Part shown: positions 26,754 through 34,888 of the stretch, one piece after another
How the letters are laid out: every line of letters starts with the position of its first letter
How positions within the stretch are numbered: the first letter of the stretch is position 1
Source: Planctomycetales bacterium
GTDB lineage: Bacteria > Planctomycetota > Planctomycetia > Planctomycetales > Planctomycetaceae
Assembly (NCBI GenBank): GCA_026400835.1
Contig: JAPLOA010000035.1
Location: 62,001-126,000 of the forward strand
DNA length: 64,000 bases
Direction: 5' to 3'
Translations under genes and position numbers: made by a program
Notes under the pieces: model-generated
What the model saw: the letters and a program-made list of their open reading frames with translations, nothing else
Database searches by the model: none
What the model was told of the DNA's origin: nothing

Positions 26754-28943
26754 ATGATGGGCATGCCCGACATTTCCACGGTTGAACTGAGCCGAACACG
26801 CCTGAAACTTCGCGACGATTTGCTGTTCGTACCGCAAAACTACAACGGCGAAACGTTCTATCACCTCGAAGTCAAAACGACGTCGGAATACTTTCGAATC
26901 GGCTTTGCGGAATACGTGTTTGTTTCGCTGCTGGATGGCCGCACAAGCTTCGCTGAAGCTCTGGCGATTGCCTCGCAGCAGCTAAAAGACAAAGCCCTCG
27001 GGCAGACTCAGGCCATCTCCATCTATTCGTGGCTGCTGGAGAATGGTCTGGGAGCATTCGCAGACAGTGACACAACTTCCTCTGGTGCATCGACAACGGT
27101 CAAAGCGCCGAACAGCCACAAGCCATTCTGGAAAAAACTGAATCCGCTTTGGCAGAAGATTCCTCTTGGACGACCAGACTCGTTGCTGCGAACCCTGCAG
27201 CCAACATTCGGCTGGCTCTTTTCCGGACCAGCGACCATCCTCGCAATGATGCTGATGGTCATCGCGGGGTTGACGTTGTCGGCCAATTGGGATCGATTCA
27301 CCGCCAGTTCCGCTGACGTGATCTCGCAGCAAAACTGGTTCTGGTTGTTGATCGCCTGGATCGCGCTCAAGTTCTTTCATGAGCTGGGTCATGCCCTCGT
27401 TTGCCATCGTTACGGCGGCAACATTCGCGAGACCGGAGTGGTCATCGCTTTTTTCGCTCCGCTCGCCTACGTGGACGCCTCGTCGTGCTGGTCTTTTCGC
27501 TCTCGCTGGCAGCGTATTCATACCGCTCTGGCCGGTGTGTATGTCGAACTGATCATTGCCTCGGTATCAATCCTGGCCTGGAAGTGGTGCGATTCGGTTT
27601 TGTTTCGACATGTGTTACAGAACACGATTGTCATGGCCAGTGTTTCGACGTTGCTGTTCAATCTCAACCCGCTGATGAAGTTTGACGGATACTATGTCCT
27701 GTCAGATTTGCTGCAGATCCCGAACCTGAGTACTCAGGCGAATAACGCCATCACGGAACTTGCACGGCGAATCTTCTTCGGCGACAGCGGCAGTCGGCCC
27801 ACTGCGATGGGTCAGCAACGCTGGACTCTGCTGGCCTACGGTGCTGCCGCTATGGCCTGGAGACTTCTGGTTACATTTTCTCTGCTGATTATGGCGTCGG
27901 TGCTATTCCACGGCGCCGGGCTGGCATTGGCCGCACTGGGCGTATGCCTGTGGTTTGGACGCCCTTTGTGGGGGTTTCTGCGAACGCTCAATCATCTGCG
28001 AGTGCAGCATCCGGAACGATTATTCCGCGCGTCAATCGTGAGCACTGCAGTGATCGGAGTTCTGCTGGCCGCATTGTTGGGCCTGCCATCGCCAGTGATG
28101 ACGACGGCTCCCGGCGTTGTCGACTTTACAGACGGCGAAGTCGTTCGAGCAGAGACTCCTGGTTTCATTCAGTCGATTCATGTCAACAATGGCCAGTATG
28201 TCCACGCCGGAGATTTGTTGCTGACTCTGCGGAACGAAGATGTGGCTACTAAACTGCTCGATCTGCAGAAACAACTGGCTCAGCAGGATCTGCGAGTTCA
28301 AACCGCGTCCGGCGAACATAACTCCGGCGCACTGAATGTCTTCCAGGGGACACGCGAATCCCTGCTGCGTCAACTTCATGAATGCCGGAAACAGACGGAT
28401 GGCCTTGAAATTCGAGCCGGACGTTCCGGGCAGATTATCAGTCGAGAGTTGCATAATCTGTTGGGTACATTCGCCAGCGCAGGGATGGAACTGATGACGA
28501 TCGGCGTTGAGGAAGATAAAGAGTTAAAGCTGTCGATCGGTCAACGCGATCTGGCGGTTGCGACGGGCCTTGTAGGTCAGTCTGTGAAAGTTCGGATTGG
28601 GACTCATGAAGCCGTAAGGGCGACGCTGGTGCGAGTTAACCCGCGAGCCAGCCGGTCGATTCCGCATCCCGCGTTGGCTGCTACGAATGGAGGTGCGTTG
28701 AATGTTTCACAGATGGACGAACGAGAATCCTCCAGCAGCAAAGATCGTTTGCGACTGACCGAACATCGTTTTACGGCGATCGTGAAACTGCCTGACCAAC
28801 AGGCAACAGCATTTCGCTGCGGCGAACGTGGCACTGCCGCGTTGGGTTTACCTCGCGGTTCCCTGGGCACACATCTCTGGCGATCCGCTCACGACTGGTT
28901 CAATGCCCAGCTTGCGTCAGTGGAAACCGAAGACCGACACTAG
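26754..28943 (+). CDS. PqqD-like N-terminus, M50 site-2-type metalloprotease and lipoyl-like C-terminus
   Basis: A 729-residue membrane protein. Residues about 8-100 (TRLKLRDDLLFVPQNYNG, FAEYVFVSLLDGRTSFAEALA) resemble the PqqD/RiPP-recognition fold; this call is tentative. After a first membrane helix comes the M50 zinc motif FFHELGHALVCHRYGG, with the second motif FNLNPLMKFDGYYVLSDLL providing the third ligand, among about eight hydrophobic segments. The C-terminal ~240 residues form an adaptor-like module (VVRAETPGFIQSIHVNNGQYVHAGDLLLTL, coiled coil, GRSGQIISRELHNLLG). It overlaps nothing and starts one base after the preceding stop. Together with the two HlyD proteins it looks like a processing/export unit for a peptide or protein, but no precursor gene was recognised nearby. 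Confidence 0.82.
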   Translation: MMGMPDISTVELSRTRLKLRDDLLFVPQNYNGETFYHLEVKTTSEYFRIGFAEYVFVSLLDGRTSFAEALAIASQQLKDKALGQTQAISIYSWLLENGLGAFADSDTTSSGASTTVKAPNSHKPFWKKLNPLWQKIPLGRPDSLLRTLQPTFGWLFSGPATILAMMLMVIAGLTLSANWDRFTASSADVISQQNWFWLLIAWIALKFFHELGHALVCHRYGGNIRETGVVIAFFAPLAYVDASSCWSFRSRWQRIHTALAGVYVELIIASVSILAWKWCDSVLFRHVLQNTIVMASVSTLLFNLNPLMKFDGYYVLSDLLQIPNLSTQANNAITELARRIFFGDSGSRPTAMGQQRWTLLAYGAAAMAWRLLVTFSLLIMASVLFHGAGLALAALGVCLWFGRPLWGFLRTLNHLRVQHPERLFRASIVSTAVIGVLLAALLGLPSPVMTTAPGVVDFTDGEVVRAETPGFIQSIHVNNGQYVHAGDLLLTLRNEDVATKLLDLQKQLAQQDLRVQTASGEHNSGALNVFQGTRESLLRQLHECRKQTDGLEIRAGRSGQIISRELHNLLGTFASAGMELMTIGVEEDKELKLSIGQRDLAVATGLVGQSVKVRIGTHEAVRATLVRVNPRASRSIPHPALAATNGGALNVSQMDERESSSSKDRLRLTEHRFTAIVKLPDQQATAFRCGERGTAALGLPRGSLGTHLWRSAHDWFNAQLASVETEDRH

Positions 28944-29188
28944 AGGCTGCTGACCGTTCCATGATTACCGCCGAGCCGCAGGCCGAGGCGAAACCGGGCC
29001 ACGACGCCTGAGTCTGACCGTTAAACGTGAATTCAACAGACCGACTTTGCCCCCCCACAGCGCACATGGTGTCTCTGAGAACGCCCAACCGAACCGTGAC
29101 TGGCTCCCGCAGAGATGCCGGAATCATTGAGAAAAGCGAACGACAAAGGTGCCTGTCACGGTTTTGTTAGCGTCTATTAGACATCACG

Positions 29189-29776
29189 TCACCGATGAGT
29201 TCGCACGAGTCCTACGTAGATGCCTCGGATTTCAACCTGAGCAGCAGGCCACGTGGTGGCGGTCATTTGGTCGTTGGCCGGTGTCAAAACAATGACGTCT
29301 TTGGTCCGGCGGAATCGCTTGAGCGTTGCTTCACCGCTATTCACGACAGCGACGACCGTGTCACCGTTTTTTGCCGTATTGGCATGCCGGATGATGGCGA
29401 GATCTCCGTCGTTGATTCCATCGAGAATCATCGAGTGGCCTTTGACCCGCAATAGAAAATGCTGGCGAGGGTCGAATAGTCGAGTCAGATCAAACGTTTC
29501 GACGTCTTCGATCGCTTCAACAGGCTTACCGGCCGCAATGTCTCCCAACACACGAAATGGAACAGACTGGTGCCCAGCTTCACCTAACAATAAATCCGGA
29601 TCTACTCCCAACTCTTCCGCCACTCGAAGCAGCGAATCACGGCCGATCTGATCTTTGCCGTTTTCGATCTTTGACAAGTGACTAAAATGAATTCCCACCT
29701 GCCCCGCTAACGCGCGGAGAGAAATCCCGCGAGCGATGCGGGCTTCTCGGATTAATTGTCCGACATGAGTATTCAT
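29189..29776 (-). CDS. LexA/CI-like repressor with XRE HTH and S24 peptidase domain
   Basis: A 195-residue transcriptional repressor. Residues 5-62 are an XRE/Cro-type helix-turn-helix (SLRALAGQVGIHFSHLSKIENG). Residues about 72-190 are an S24 self-cleavage domain with likely Ala82-Gly83 scissile bond (GDIAAGKP), nucleophile Ser115 (VKGHSMILDGINDGDLAII) and general base Lys153 (EATLKRF). All elements for RecA-stimulated autocleavage appear present. Its ATG overlaps the csrA stop (ATGA), so translation is coupled to csrA. It may be an SOS-type or prophage-type switch. No phage genes are adjacent, and the integrated element at the right end is 32 kb away. Confidence 0.88.
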   Translation of the reverse strand: MNTHVGQLIREARIARGISLRALAGQVGIHFSHLSKIENGKDQIGRDSLLRVAEELGVDPDLLLGEAGHQSVPFRVLGDIAAGKPVEAIEDVETFDLTRLFDPRQHFLLRVKGHSMILDGINDGDLAIIRHANTAKNGDTVVAVVNSGEATLKRFRRTKDVIVLTPANDQMTATTWPAAQVEIRGIYVGLVRTHR

Positions 29777-29973
29777 TTGTTGGCCTGTATCGAAGAAGAA
29801 ATTCCGCGAGGAACTCGCTTTTCAAACGGCGGTAGTTCACCCCGGCGAATCACAAAGGAACTCGGCGCCTCGATCGATAGAGTGCAACTGCCCTCTGACG
29901 CCTGAGCCACGTAGATGCGAATCTCTTCGTTGATAATAATCTGTTCGCCTTTTCGACGTCTTAGCACCAACAT
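29773..29973 (-). CDS. csrA: CsrA-family RNA-binding regulator
   Basis: A 66-residue post-transcriptional regulator that binds GGA motifs in mRNA leaders. The sequence MLVLRRRKGEQIIINEEIRI... SIEAPSSFVIRRGEL retains the family core, including Leu4 and Arg44 (both important for RNA contact in known CsrA). The tail EKRVPRGISSSIQANK is slightly longer than usual. ATG 29973 is preceded at a 5-base spacing by GGAGGA; the frame is open upstream to 30066 but that sequence is the leader. It overlaps the S24 repressor gene by four bases. CsrA in other bacteria is often linked to flagella; no flagellar genes occur in this window. Confidence 0.9.
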   Translation of the reverse strand: MLVLRRRKGEQIIINEEIRIYVAQASEGSCTLSIEAPSSFVIRRGELPPFEKRVPRGISSSIQANK

Positions 29974-29978
29974 GGCAG

Positions 29979-30034
29979 TCCTCCGAATCCTGTAGTTCTT
30001 CTTACCAACCGAGTGTTGGGAAAAAAACCAACAC
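29979..30034 (-). promoter_or_regulatory. csrA leader with hairpin and GGA motifs
   Basis: On the minus strand a stem GTGTTGG/CCAACAC (30028-30034 with 30013-30019) encloses a mostly T loop. It is followed by an AGGAT (29987-29990 region) and by GGAGGA overlapping the ribosome site (29979-29984). Two GGA motifs at a Shine-Dalgarno site are the usual pattern for CsrA autoregulation; that function is inferred here. Confidence 0.5.
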
Positions 30035-30549
30035 CCGGATAATACCACAGAATCCTCGTTCGCCAAGTGATGAGCCGAGATTTTGCCCCTGCGTGAATTC
30101 TGCAGGTAAGATTCGCTGGGGTGCTCCGATTCCGGGCTTCAAGCGAAAGCATCATCGCGGGCGCAGTGCCTGAGTGACGGAGCCCTTGCTGAGGCCGCTA
30201 CTTCCGGAATGCGATTGGCACCATCACTACGCGGGAGCCGGCCTGCAAGGTGGCCCGTCGGCCCTTCGCTTGTGCCTCCGACTCAAACGACCGCCACTAC
30301 ACACCGTCTTTAACGACGGTTGAGTTGGAAACAACATCCGCGGCTCGTATGACTGCGTTCGCCGCAGCGAACTTGTCAAACCATACACATTCCAACGTTT
30401 TCCAGCAGCGTGTGAAAAGTGAGCCTCAGCAATCGCAGCCACATCGATTGTGTCGCCGCTTGACCAATCCCCCGGGTTATTCAAGGACTGATGCTCAACA
30501 GCTTCCACAGGCACAGTTCGCAGGGAGTCCACCTCGACAGCAGCCGTGT
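30035..30549. other. Spacer upstream of csrA
   Basis: About 515 bases between the csrA leader and the end of the Minf_1886 gene. It must contain the csrA promoter. ORFs on both strands here have no recognisable content. Confidence 0.35.
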
Positions 30550-30939
30550 TCAGGACCTGCTGAAGACTTCACTGGTGTCGAGCGTGTAATCGTCAAGAAA
30601 GACTTTGCTGAAATCGTACACACCAAGGAAATCATGCAACTGATCGTCGTCCGTCTTTCGCATTTCGCCGGCTTCAATCAACTGAAACACGATTTTGCCG
30701 AAATCGTCGGTACTGTGAATTCCCCAGGTCTTGAAGACCACGATCGACATCATTCCGAAATGCTGCAAACCCAGGCGTCGAATTCCATCCAGCAGTTCCG
30801 GCCCACTGATATGCCCCGTCGCTTCCGTCGATCGATCACGCCCAAGTTGCTCCTGTGTGAACCGCAATGCGGAAAACACAAACTTGTAGGCCATGGGATG
30901 GTAGGTCCGGGGAGTGGCATGGTTTCTGACAGAGGTCAT
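30550..30939 (-). CDS. Minf_1886 family protein
   Basis: A 129-residue cytoplasmic protein of the Minf_1886 family, conserved in Planctomycetes and Verrucomicrobia and without known function. The typical sequence is clear: AYKFVFSALRFTQEQLGR, TGHISGPELLDGIRRLGLQ, FGMMSIVVFKTWGIHSTDDF, GKIVFQLIEAGEMRKT and VYDFSKVFLDDYTL. It lies about 110 bases after the ricT-like gene on the same strand, and the two may be co-transcribed. A longer plus-strand ORF over the same bases is a shadow. Confidence 0.88.
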   Translation of the reverse strand: MTSVRNHATPRTYHPMAYKFVFSALRFTQEQLGRDRSTEATGHISGPELLDGIRRLGLQHFGMMSIVVFKTWGIHSTDDFGKIVFQLIEAGEMRKTDDDQLHDFLGVYDFSKVFLDDYTLDTSEVFSRS

Positions 30940-31047
30940 TGCTGAAACGATCCGGGGACTTTGTGGCGAGAAAGCGTCAAATGATTTTATGAGTGTGTGG
31001 CGATTCTACAACAAGCCACCGACCGAATGAAGGCCCGATTACGGAAT

Positions 31048-31929
31048 TTAGTCTTCGTCCGAATCTGAGCGTCCCGGCTTACTGCCTCGGGAGACCACGG
31101 TAACAATGTCGGCAGAATCGGTCATGACACGCCGCCCATCCTCGTAAACGACAACCAGCCGTTTTGCCAGTAATTCATGTTGCAGAACGCGAGCGGTTCC
31201 ATTTTTCGTAATCACCGTAGCGCCGATAGGAGGTAGCTCCTTACGGTGTTCTTCATAGGTGTCGTATTCGTACCTGAGACAGCACTTGAGCCGCCCGCAG
31301 CGGCCGGAAATCTTGTTCGGGTCGAGCGTTGCTTTCTGCAATTTCGCCATTTTCATCGAAACCGGAGGCATTTCCTGCAGGTGTGTGTTGCAGCACACCG
31401 GCTTGCCGCAATCACCGTAATCCGCCAGCAGCCGCGCTTCATCACGGATTCCAATCTGACGCATTTCAATGCGAGTGTTGAATTCGCGAGCCATGGATTT
31501 CACGAGATCACGAAAGTCAACGCGATTCTCGGAGAGATAATAGATGATGACTCGTTCGCCGCCAAAAATCTGTTCTATATCGATCACCTGCATCTGCATG
31601 GATCGTTCTTTGATCATGGACGAGGCGAGTTCAAAGAACTTCTTCTCGCGAGCTGAATTCTCACCACGGGATCTCCGATCCTCATCAGAAACCGGTCGCA
31701 GAATTCTTCCCCCGGGGCCTTTAGTGTTTCCCAGATAAGAACCTGTCTGATTCGTCGCTGGGCATAACACGACGCCCCATTCGATGCCACGTTCCGAACG
31801 AACGACGACTTCATCGTTTCGAGCGAACGAGGTCTGGCGACGTGCCTCAAAGTCACCCAGCAGCCTCATCGTTCCGTAGCGAACGACATACCGCGAAACG
31901 TCCTGCTCAGAAACTGCAACTTCCGACAT
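31048..31929 (-). CDS. ricT: PSP1/RicT (YaaT) family protein
   Basis: A 293-residue cytoplasmic protein. The family pattern is clear: RYGTMRLLGDFEA N-terminus, VRSERGIEWGVVL, IFGGERVIIYYLSENRVDFRDLVK, and the Cys-rich PSP1 signature GDCGKPVCCNTHLQ with SGRCGRLKCCLRYE. In Bacillus, RicT (YaaT) works with RicA and RicF in an Fe-S-containing complex that affects RNA maturation; its role in Planctomycetes is not established. ATG 31929 has GAGG at suitable spacing, and the TTG at 31941 is less likely. A charged tail (SKPGRSDSDED) is an extension. The Minf_1886 gene follows on the same strand. Confidence 0.9.
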   Translation of the reverse strand: MSEVAVSEQDVSRYVVRYGTMRLLGDFEARRQTSFARNDEVVVRSERGIEWGVVLCPATNQTGSYLGNTKGPGGRILRPVSDEDRRSRGENSAREKKFFELASSMIKERSMQMQVIDIEQIFGGERVIIYYLSENRVDFRDLVKSMAREFNTRIEMRQIGIRDEARLLADYGDCGKPVCCNTHLQEMPPVSMKMAKLQKATLDPNKISGRCGRLKCCLRYEYDTYEEHRKELPPIGATVITKNGTARVLQHELLAKRLVVVYEDGRRVMTDSADIVTVVSRGSKPGRSDSDED

Positions 31930-32072
31930 CGCTGACCTCAAGAATCCCTGACACCAAAATGTTCAGGTGGGACTATAGAGAACTCGCCGCAATTGTGGAA
32001 ACAGGATTGAAGAAGTGAAATCGGGTTGGGTGCAGTCTCGGATTTCGGTAGCTCGCAACGAAGTGCAATTCC

Positions 32073-32183
32073 GGGAGGGCGAGGCTCCTGCCGAGCCCCG
32101 CGTTTCCGCAGTGCAGTGGCTCGGCAGGAGCCCGAGCCCCGCGTTTCCGCAGTGCAGTGGCTCGGCAGGAGCCGCGCCCTCCC
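32073..32183. repeat. REP-like palindromic element with internal direct repeat
   Basis: Outer 25-base arms (32073-32097 and 32159-32183) are inverted copies with one difference (core GGCTCCTGCCGAGCC). Inside, a 41-bp unit containing CGCGTTTCCGCAGTGCAG is present twice in tandem (32091-32131, 32132-32172). It lies in the gap of about 440 bases between ricT and the XRE-cupin gene, which otherwise shows nothing. Such GC-rich palindromes recur in planctomycete genomes and give false ORFs reading AEP-rich peptides. The copy number in this genome is unknown. Confidence 0.85.
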
Positions 32184-32367
32184 AAGTTAACAATCATCCG
32201 CGACTACACCCAATCGGGTTTGGTGCCGAAGAAAATCGTATGAGCCGCAACCCGATGGCTGGACAAGGCTATTGGCTCGGCAGCGAGCGCCAGCCACCAG
32301 ACTGATTCTGCCCCGGACGTCATTCTTCCCTTCCGCCGATCATCTTCCGAGGATCGAGTAACGAAAA

Positions 32368-32967
32368 CTACTGATAGATCACAACCAGAAAGACGAGCGA
32401 CTCGGCTTTGGCCAGATTGCGGATTTCGTGAGGAACATCGGCTCGATAGCTGGCTGAATCGCCTTTATTCAGTTCCGTCACTTCGGCCTCTGACGTGACC
32501 TGAACCTTGCCCTTCTGAACGGTCAGGAACTCACGAGTTCCCTCAAAATGCGGCGATGACCGAAGGATCCCGTCGGGCGTCAACAGCACTTCGTAGAATT
32601 CCACATCCTTCTCGAGGTGCAGCGGCGAAAGCGTACGAATGGAGCAATTGCCATCAGCTCGAAAAATGTGCTGACGATCTTCCGATCGGATCACCTCAAT
32701 GTTTCGAACCTGAACGACCTGCTCCAATAACTCTGCCAAAGACATTCCCAAAGCATTCGCGATCTTGACAGTGACGGCCAGAGTGGGATTTGCCTGCTCT
32801 CGCTCAATCTGGCTCAACATCGAACGACTTACGCCAGACGCCTGCGACAAAACGTCCAAAGACCAACCCAGCTTCTGCCGCAGTTCATGAATGCGGCGGC
32901 AGACATGGCGACTGACGTCTTCCGCCGACGGATTGTCACCGGCTGAGGAAGCGGGTTTCTTTTTCAT
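32368..32967 (-). CDS. XRE-cupin transcriptional regulator
   Basis: A 199-residue DNA-binding regulator. Residues about 20-80 form an XRE helix-turn-helix (LGWSLDVLSQASGVSRSMLSQIERE, NPTLAVTVKIANALGMSLAELL). Residues about 115-198 form a small cupin sensor (FEGTREFLTVQKGKVQVT, LNKGDSASYRADVPHEIRN). This architecture (SutR/PuuR-like) usually senses a small metabolite and controls nearby amino-acid or polyamine genes. The nearest metabolic gene is tdh, about 870 bases away and divergent, with palindromes in its promoter region. Regulation of tdh is a hypothesis. The spacer between them is filled with repeat elements. Confidence 0.87.
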   Translation of the reverse strand: MKKKPASSAGDNPSAEDVSRHVCRRIHELRQKLGWSLDVLSQASGVSRSMLSQIEREQANPTLAVTVKIANALGMSLAELLEQVVQVRNIEVIRSEDRQHIFRADGNCSIRTLSPLHLEKDVEFYEVLLTPDGILRSSPHFEGTREFLTVQKGKVQVTSEAEVTELNKGDSASYRADVPHEIRNLAKAESLVFLVVIYQ

Positions 32968-33157
32968 GGTTCAAGGCTTCTTCAAAGAGGCTGTATCGAT
33001 GGCGGGACAAAGGCAACAGCGAGGACATAAGAATTTCTCTGCGAGCGACACGGCGCTTACAGACTGTTGATCTAATCAGCCGGAACGCGTTAGCGTCCGC
33101 AGGTTCTGATCCGTTCTTTCGGGCTGTGCTTCGCAGCGTAGCTGCGGCAGCATTTAG

Positions 33158-33357
33158 CCCCAGGCTAAAGCTTTTGAAGTTGCGCGTTTCAACGCTGAGG
33201 TTGTTCGCTTGCGGAGAAACACTGGGATTTATCATAACCCGAAGCGTCAGCGAGGAATTTACGCAAACACTGCGTAAAACGCAAAAACACAATCCCTCGC
33301 TCACGCAGCGGGTTGGGATGGGCACAAACGCGCAACTTCAAAAGCTTCAGCCTGGGG
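33158..33357. repeat. 200-bp nested palindromic element
   Basis: Three inverted repeats share one centre. Outer arms of 31 bases (33158-33188 and 33327-33357) match with one difference. Middle arms of 22 bases (33236-33257 and 33293-33314) match at about 18 positions. An inner perfect 8-bp stem TTTACGCA/TGCGTAAA (33258-33265, 33271-33278) has a 5-base loop. No transposase frame is inside. The middle arms belong to a sequence type that, when translated, reads TRCVSEG/ITRSVSEE, which I recognise as recurrent in planctomycete genomes. It looks like a non-autonomous MITE- or REP-like element, possibly one inserted in another. Confidence 0.82.
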
Positions 33358-33382
33358 TGCGAGGCGAAAACACGATCCATCA

Positions 33383-33450
33383 GCCGTGAAACAGCGACAG
33401 CGATGTTCTTTTTCAACGACATCAACATATTGCTGTCGCCGTTTCACGGC
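33383..33450. repeat. Third inverted repeat in the pre-tdh spacer
   Basis: Arms 33383-33401 and 33432-33450 (19 bases, core GCCGTGAAAC and GCGACAGC) pair with one mismatch around 30 bases that contain an ATGTT...AACAT pair. It lies 26 bases after the nested element and may be a separate insertion. The spacer 32968-33833 holds no gene. Confidence 0.8.
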
Positions 33451-33732
33451 TTAATGTTCATTTTCAAATGACTTCCCCCGGGCTAAAGCATGGGGCTATC
33501 CGCTGCCGCCTCTGCGAGGCGAAATCAGAACCATATTTGTCCCACTGAATTTCGTGACAACACTAAATTCCTGACACCTCAGGCTAACGCCCGGCGGCTG
33601 ATGAGATGACCAAATCACCGGTGGCTACTGCCATTCCGCTCACGGATTCATCGAGCAATGCACCAGGAAACCCAGTCACCTGCAGCTTGCCACTAAACGA
33701 CAACCCCGCGGGCCTGATGAGAGTCTAACGAT

Positions 33733-33833
33733 ATTTCCACGATAGTGGAAATACGTCTTGCAAAATGGAAGCGACTAATCTAGTATACTACACACCGCGT
33801 CCACTATACTAAATACACTAAGGGGATTTCCTG
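33733..33833 (+). promoter_or_regulatory. tdh promoter region with two palindromes
   Basis: ATTTCCAC-GATA-GTGGAAAT (33733-33752) is a perfect 8-bp inverted repeat. TAGTATACTA (33781-33790) is a perfect palindrome, and a related ACTATACTA follows at 33803-33811. TTGCAA near 33759 and TATACT-type boxes fit a sigma-70-like promoter loosely. These are candidate operators for a regulator of tdh. No ribosome site is obvious before ATG 33834 beyond AGGGG at about -12. Confidence 0.5.
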
Positions 33834-34859
33834 ATGAAGGCTCTGGTTAAACGACACTCCGAAAAGGGGCTTTGGCTGGAAGATGTTCCGGAACCGACCG
33901 TGGGCGTCAACGATGTTCTGATCAAAGTGGATCGCACGGGTATCTGCGGAACCGATGTGCACATCTATGAATGGGACGCATGGGCTCGGAAAACAATTCC
34001 GGTTCCGATGACGGTTGGTCACGAATTCGTCGGCGAGATCGTCGCTGTGGGCTCGAATGTGGTCGACTTTCATCCGGGTGAAATCGTCAGTGGAGAAGGT
34101 CACGTTGTTTGCGGTCGCTGTCGAAACTGCCTGGCCGGGCGTCGTCATCTTTGCCCAAAGACGCAGGGCATCGGCGTCAATCGCCCAGGAGCGTTCGCCG
34201 AGTACATTGCTCTACCGATGACCAATGTCTGGCACCATCATGACAGCATCGATCGCGACATTGCGTCGATCTTCGATCCGTTTGGTAACGCAGTGCATAC
34301 AGCCCTGGCTTTCCCTGTACTGGGTGAAGACGTTCTGATCACTGGCGCCGGGCCGATTGGTTTGATGGCTGCCGCCGTCGTTCGTCATGCCGGAGCACGA
34401 TTCGTTGTGGTGACGGATGTGAACCCATGGCGACTGGATCTGGCAAAGAAGCTCGGAGCAACAAGAGTCGTTGACGTTCGGCACGAAAAACTTGAAAACG
34501 TTCAGCTCGAGCTGGGAATGGTGGAAGGTTTCGATGTAGGCCTCGAAATGTCAGGTAATCCCGGCGCGTTTCGCAGCATGCTGACAAACATGGCGCATGG
34601 CGGAAAGATTGCGATGCTGGGGATTCCCTCAGAAGAAATCTCCATCGACTGGAATATTGTGGTCTTCAACATGCTGACGATTCACGGCATTTACGGACGA
34701 GAGATGTACGAAACCTGGTACAAAATGTCCGTGATGCTGCAGAGCGGACTGGATATAAGTCCGGTGATTACTCATCGTCTGCATTACACGGAATTTGAAA
34801 AAGGCTTCGAAGCGATGCGATCCGGACAGTCCGGCAAGGTCATTTTGAAGTGGTCCTGA
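33834..34859 (+). CDS. tdh: L-threonine 3-dehydrogenase
   Basis: Zinc-dependent medium-chain dehydrogenase that oxidises L-threonine with NAD+ to 2-amino-3-ketobutyrate. The 341-residue length equals E. coli Tdh. The catalytic zinc site is [14 protein letters not shown] (Cys38) with GHEFVGEI (His/Glu near 63-64). The structural zinc loop is [15 protein letters not shown]. The Rossmann motif is [12 protein letters not shown], and the C-terminal region [16 protein letters not shown] is typical. No kbl (2-amino-3-ketobutyrate CoA ligase) gene is adjacent. A GT4 glycosyltransferase follows 29 bases downstream but is not obviously related in function. Confidence 0.95.
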   Translation: MKALVKRHSEKGLWLEDVPEPTVGVNDVLIKVDRTGICGTDVHIYEWDAWARKTIPVPMTVGHEFVGEIVAVGSNVVDFHPGEIVSGEGHVVCGRCRNCLAGRRHLCPKTQGIGVNRPGAFAEYIALPMTNVWHHHDSIDRDIASIFDPFGNAVHTALAFPVLGEDVLITGAGPIGLMAAAVVRHAGARFVVVTDVNPWRLDLAKKLGATRVVDVRHEKLENVQLELGMVEGFDVGLEMSGNPGAFRSMLTNMAHGGKIAMLGIPSEEISIDWNIVVFNMLTIHGIYGREMYETWYKMSVMLQSGLDISPVITHRLHYTEFEKGFEAMRSGQSGKVILKWS

Positions 34860-34888
34860 GTGCTCAATTTCTCTCATGAGTCTTCCTG

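Noticed and set aside
29189-29776. Housekeeping LexA
   Set aside because: The DNA-binding part is an XRE/Cro-type helix-turn-helix and not the LexA winged helix, so only the S24 domain is LexA-like.
30250-30945. 231-codon plus-strand ORF
   Set aside because: It overlaps the Minf_1886 gene antisense and has no recognisable content.
32091-32172. CRISPR repeats
   Set aside because: There are only two contiguous copies with no spacer, inside a palindromic element.
31963-32197. Small ORFs rich in Ala-Glu-Pro
   Set aside because: They are translations of the REP-like palindromic element, a known source of false genes.
32936-33325. 129-codon minus-strand ORF
   Set aside because: It runs through the nested palindromes and overlaps the XRE-cupin start; its composition follows the repeat.
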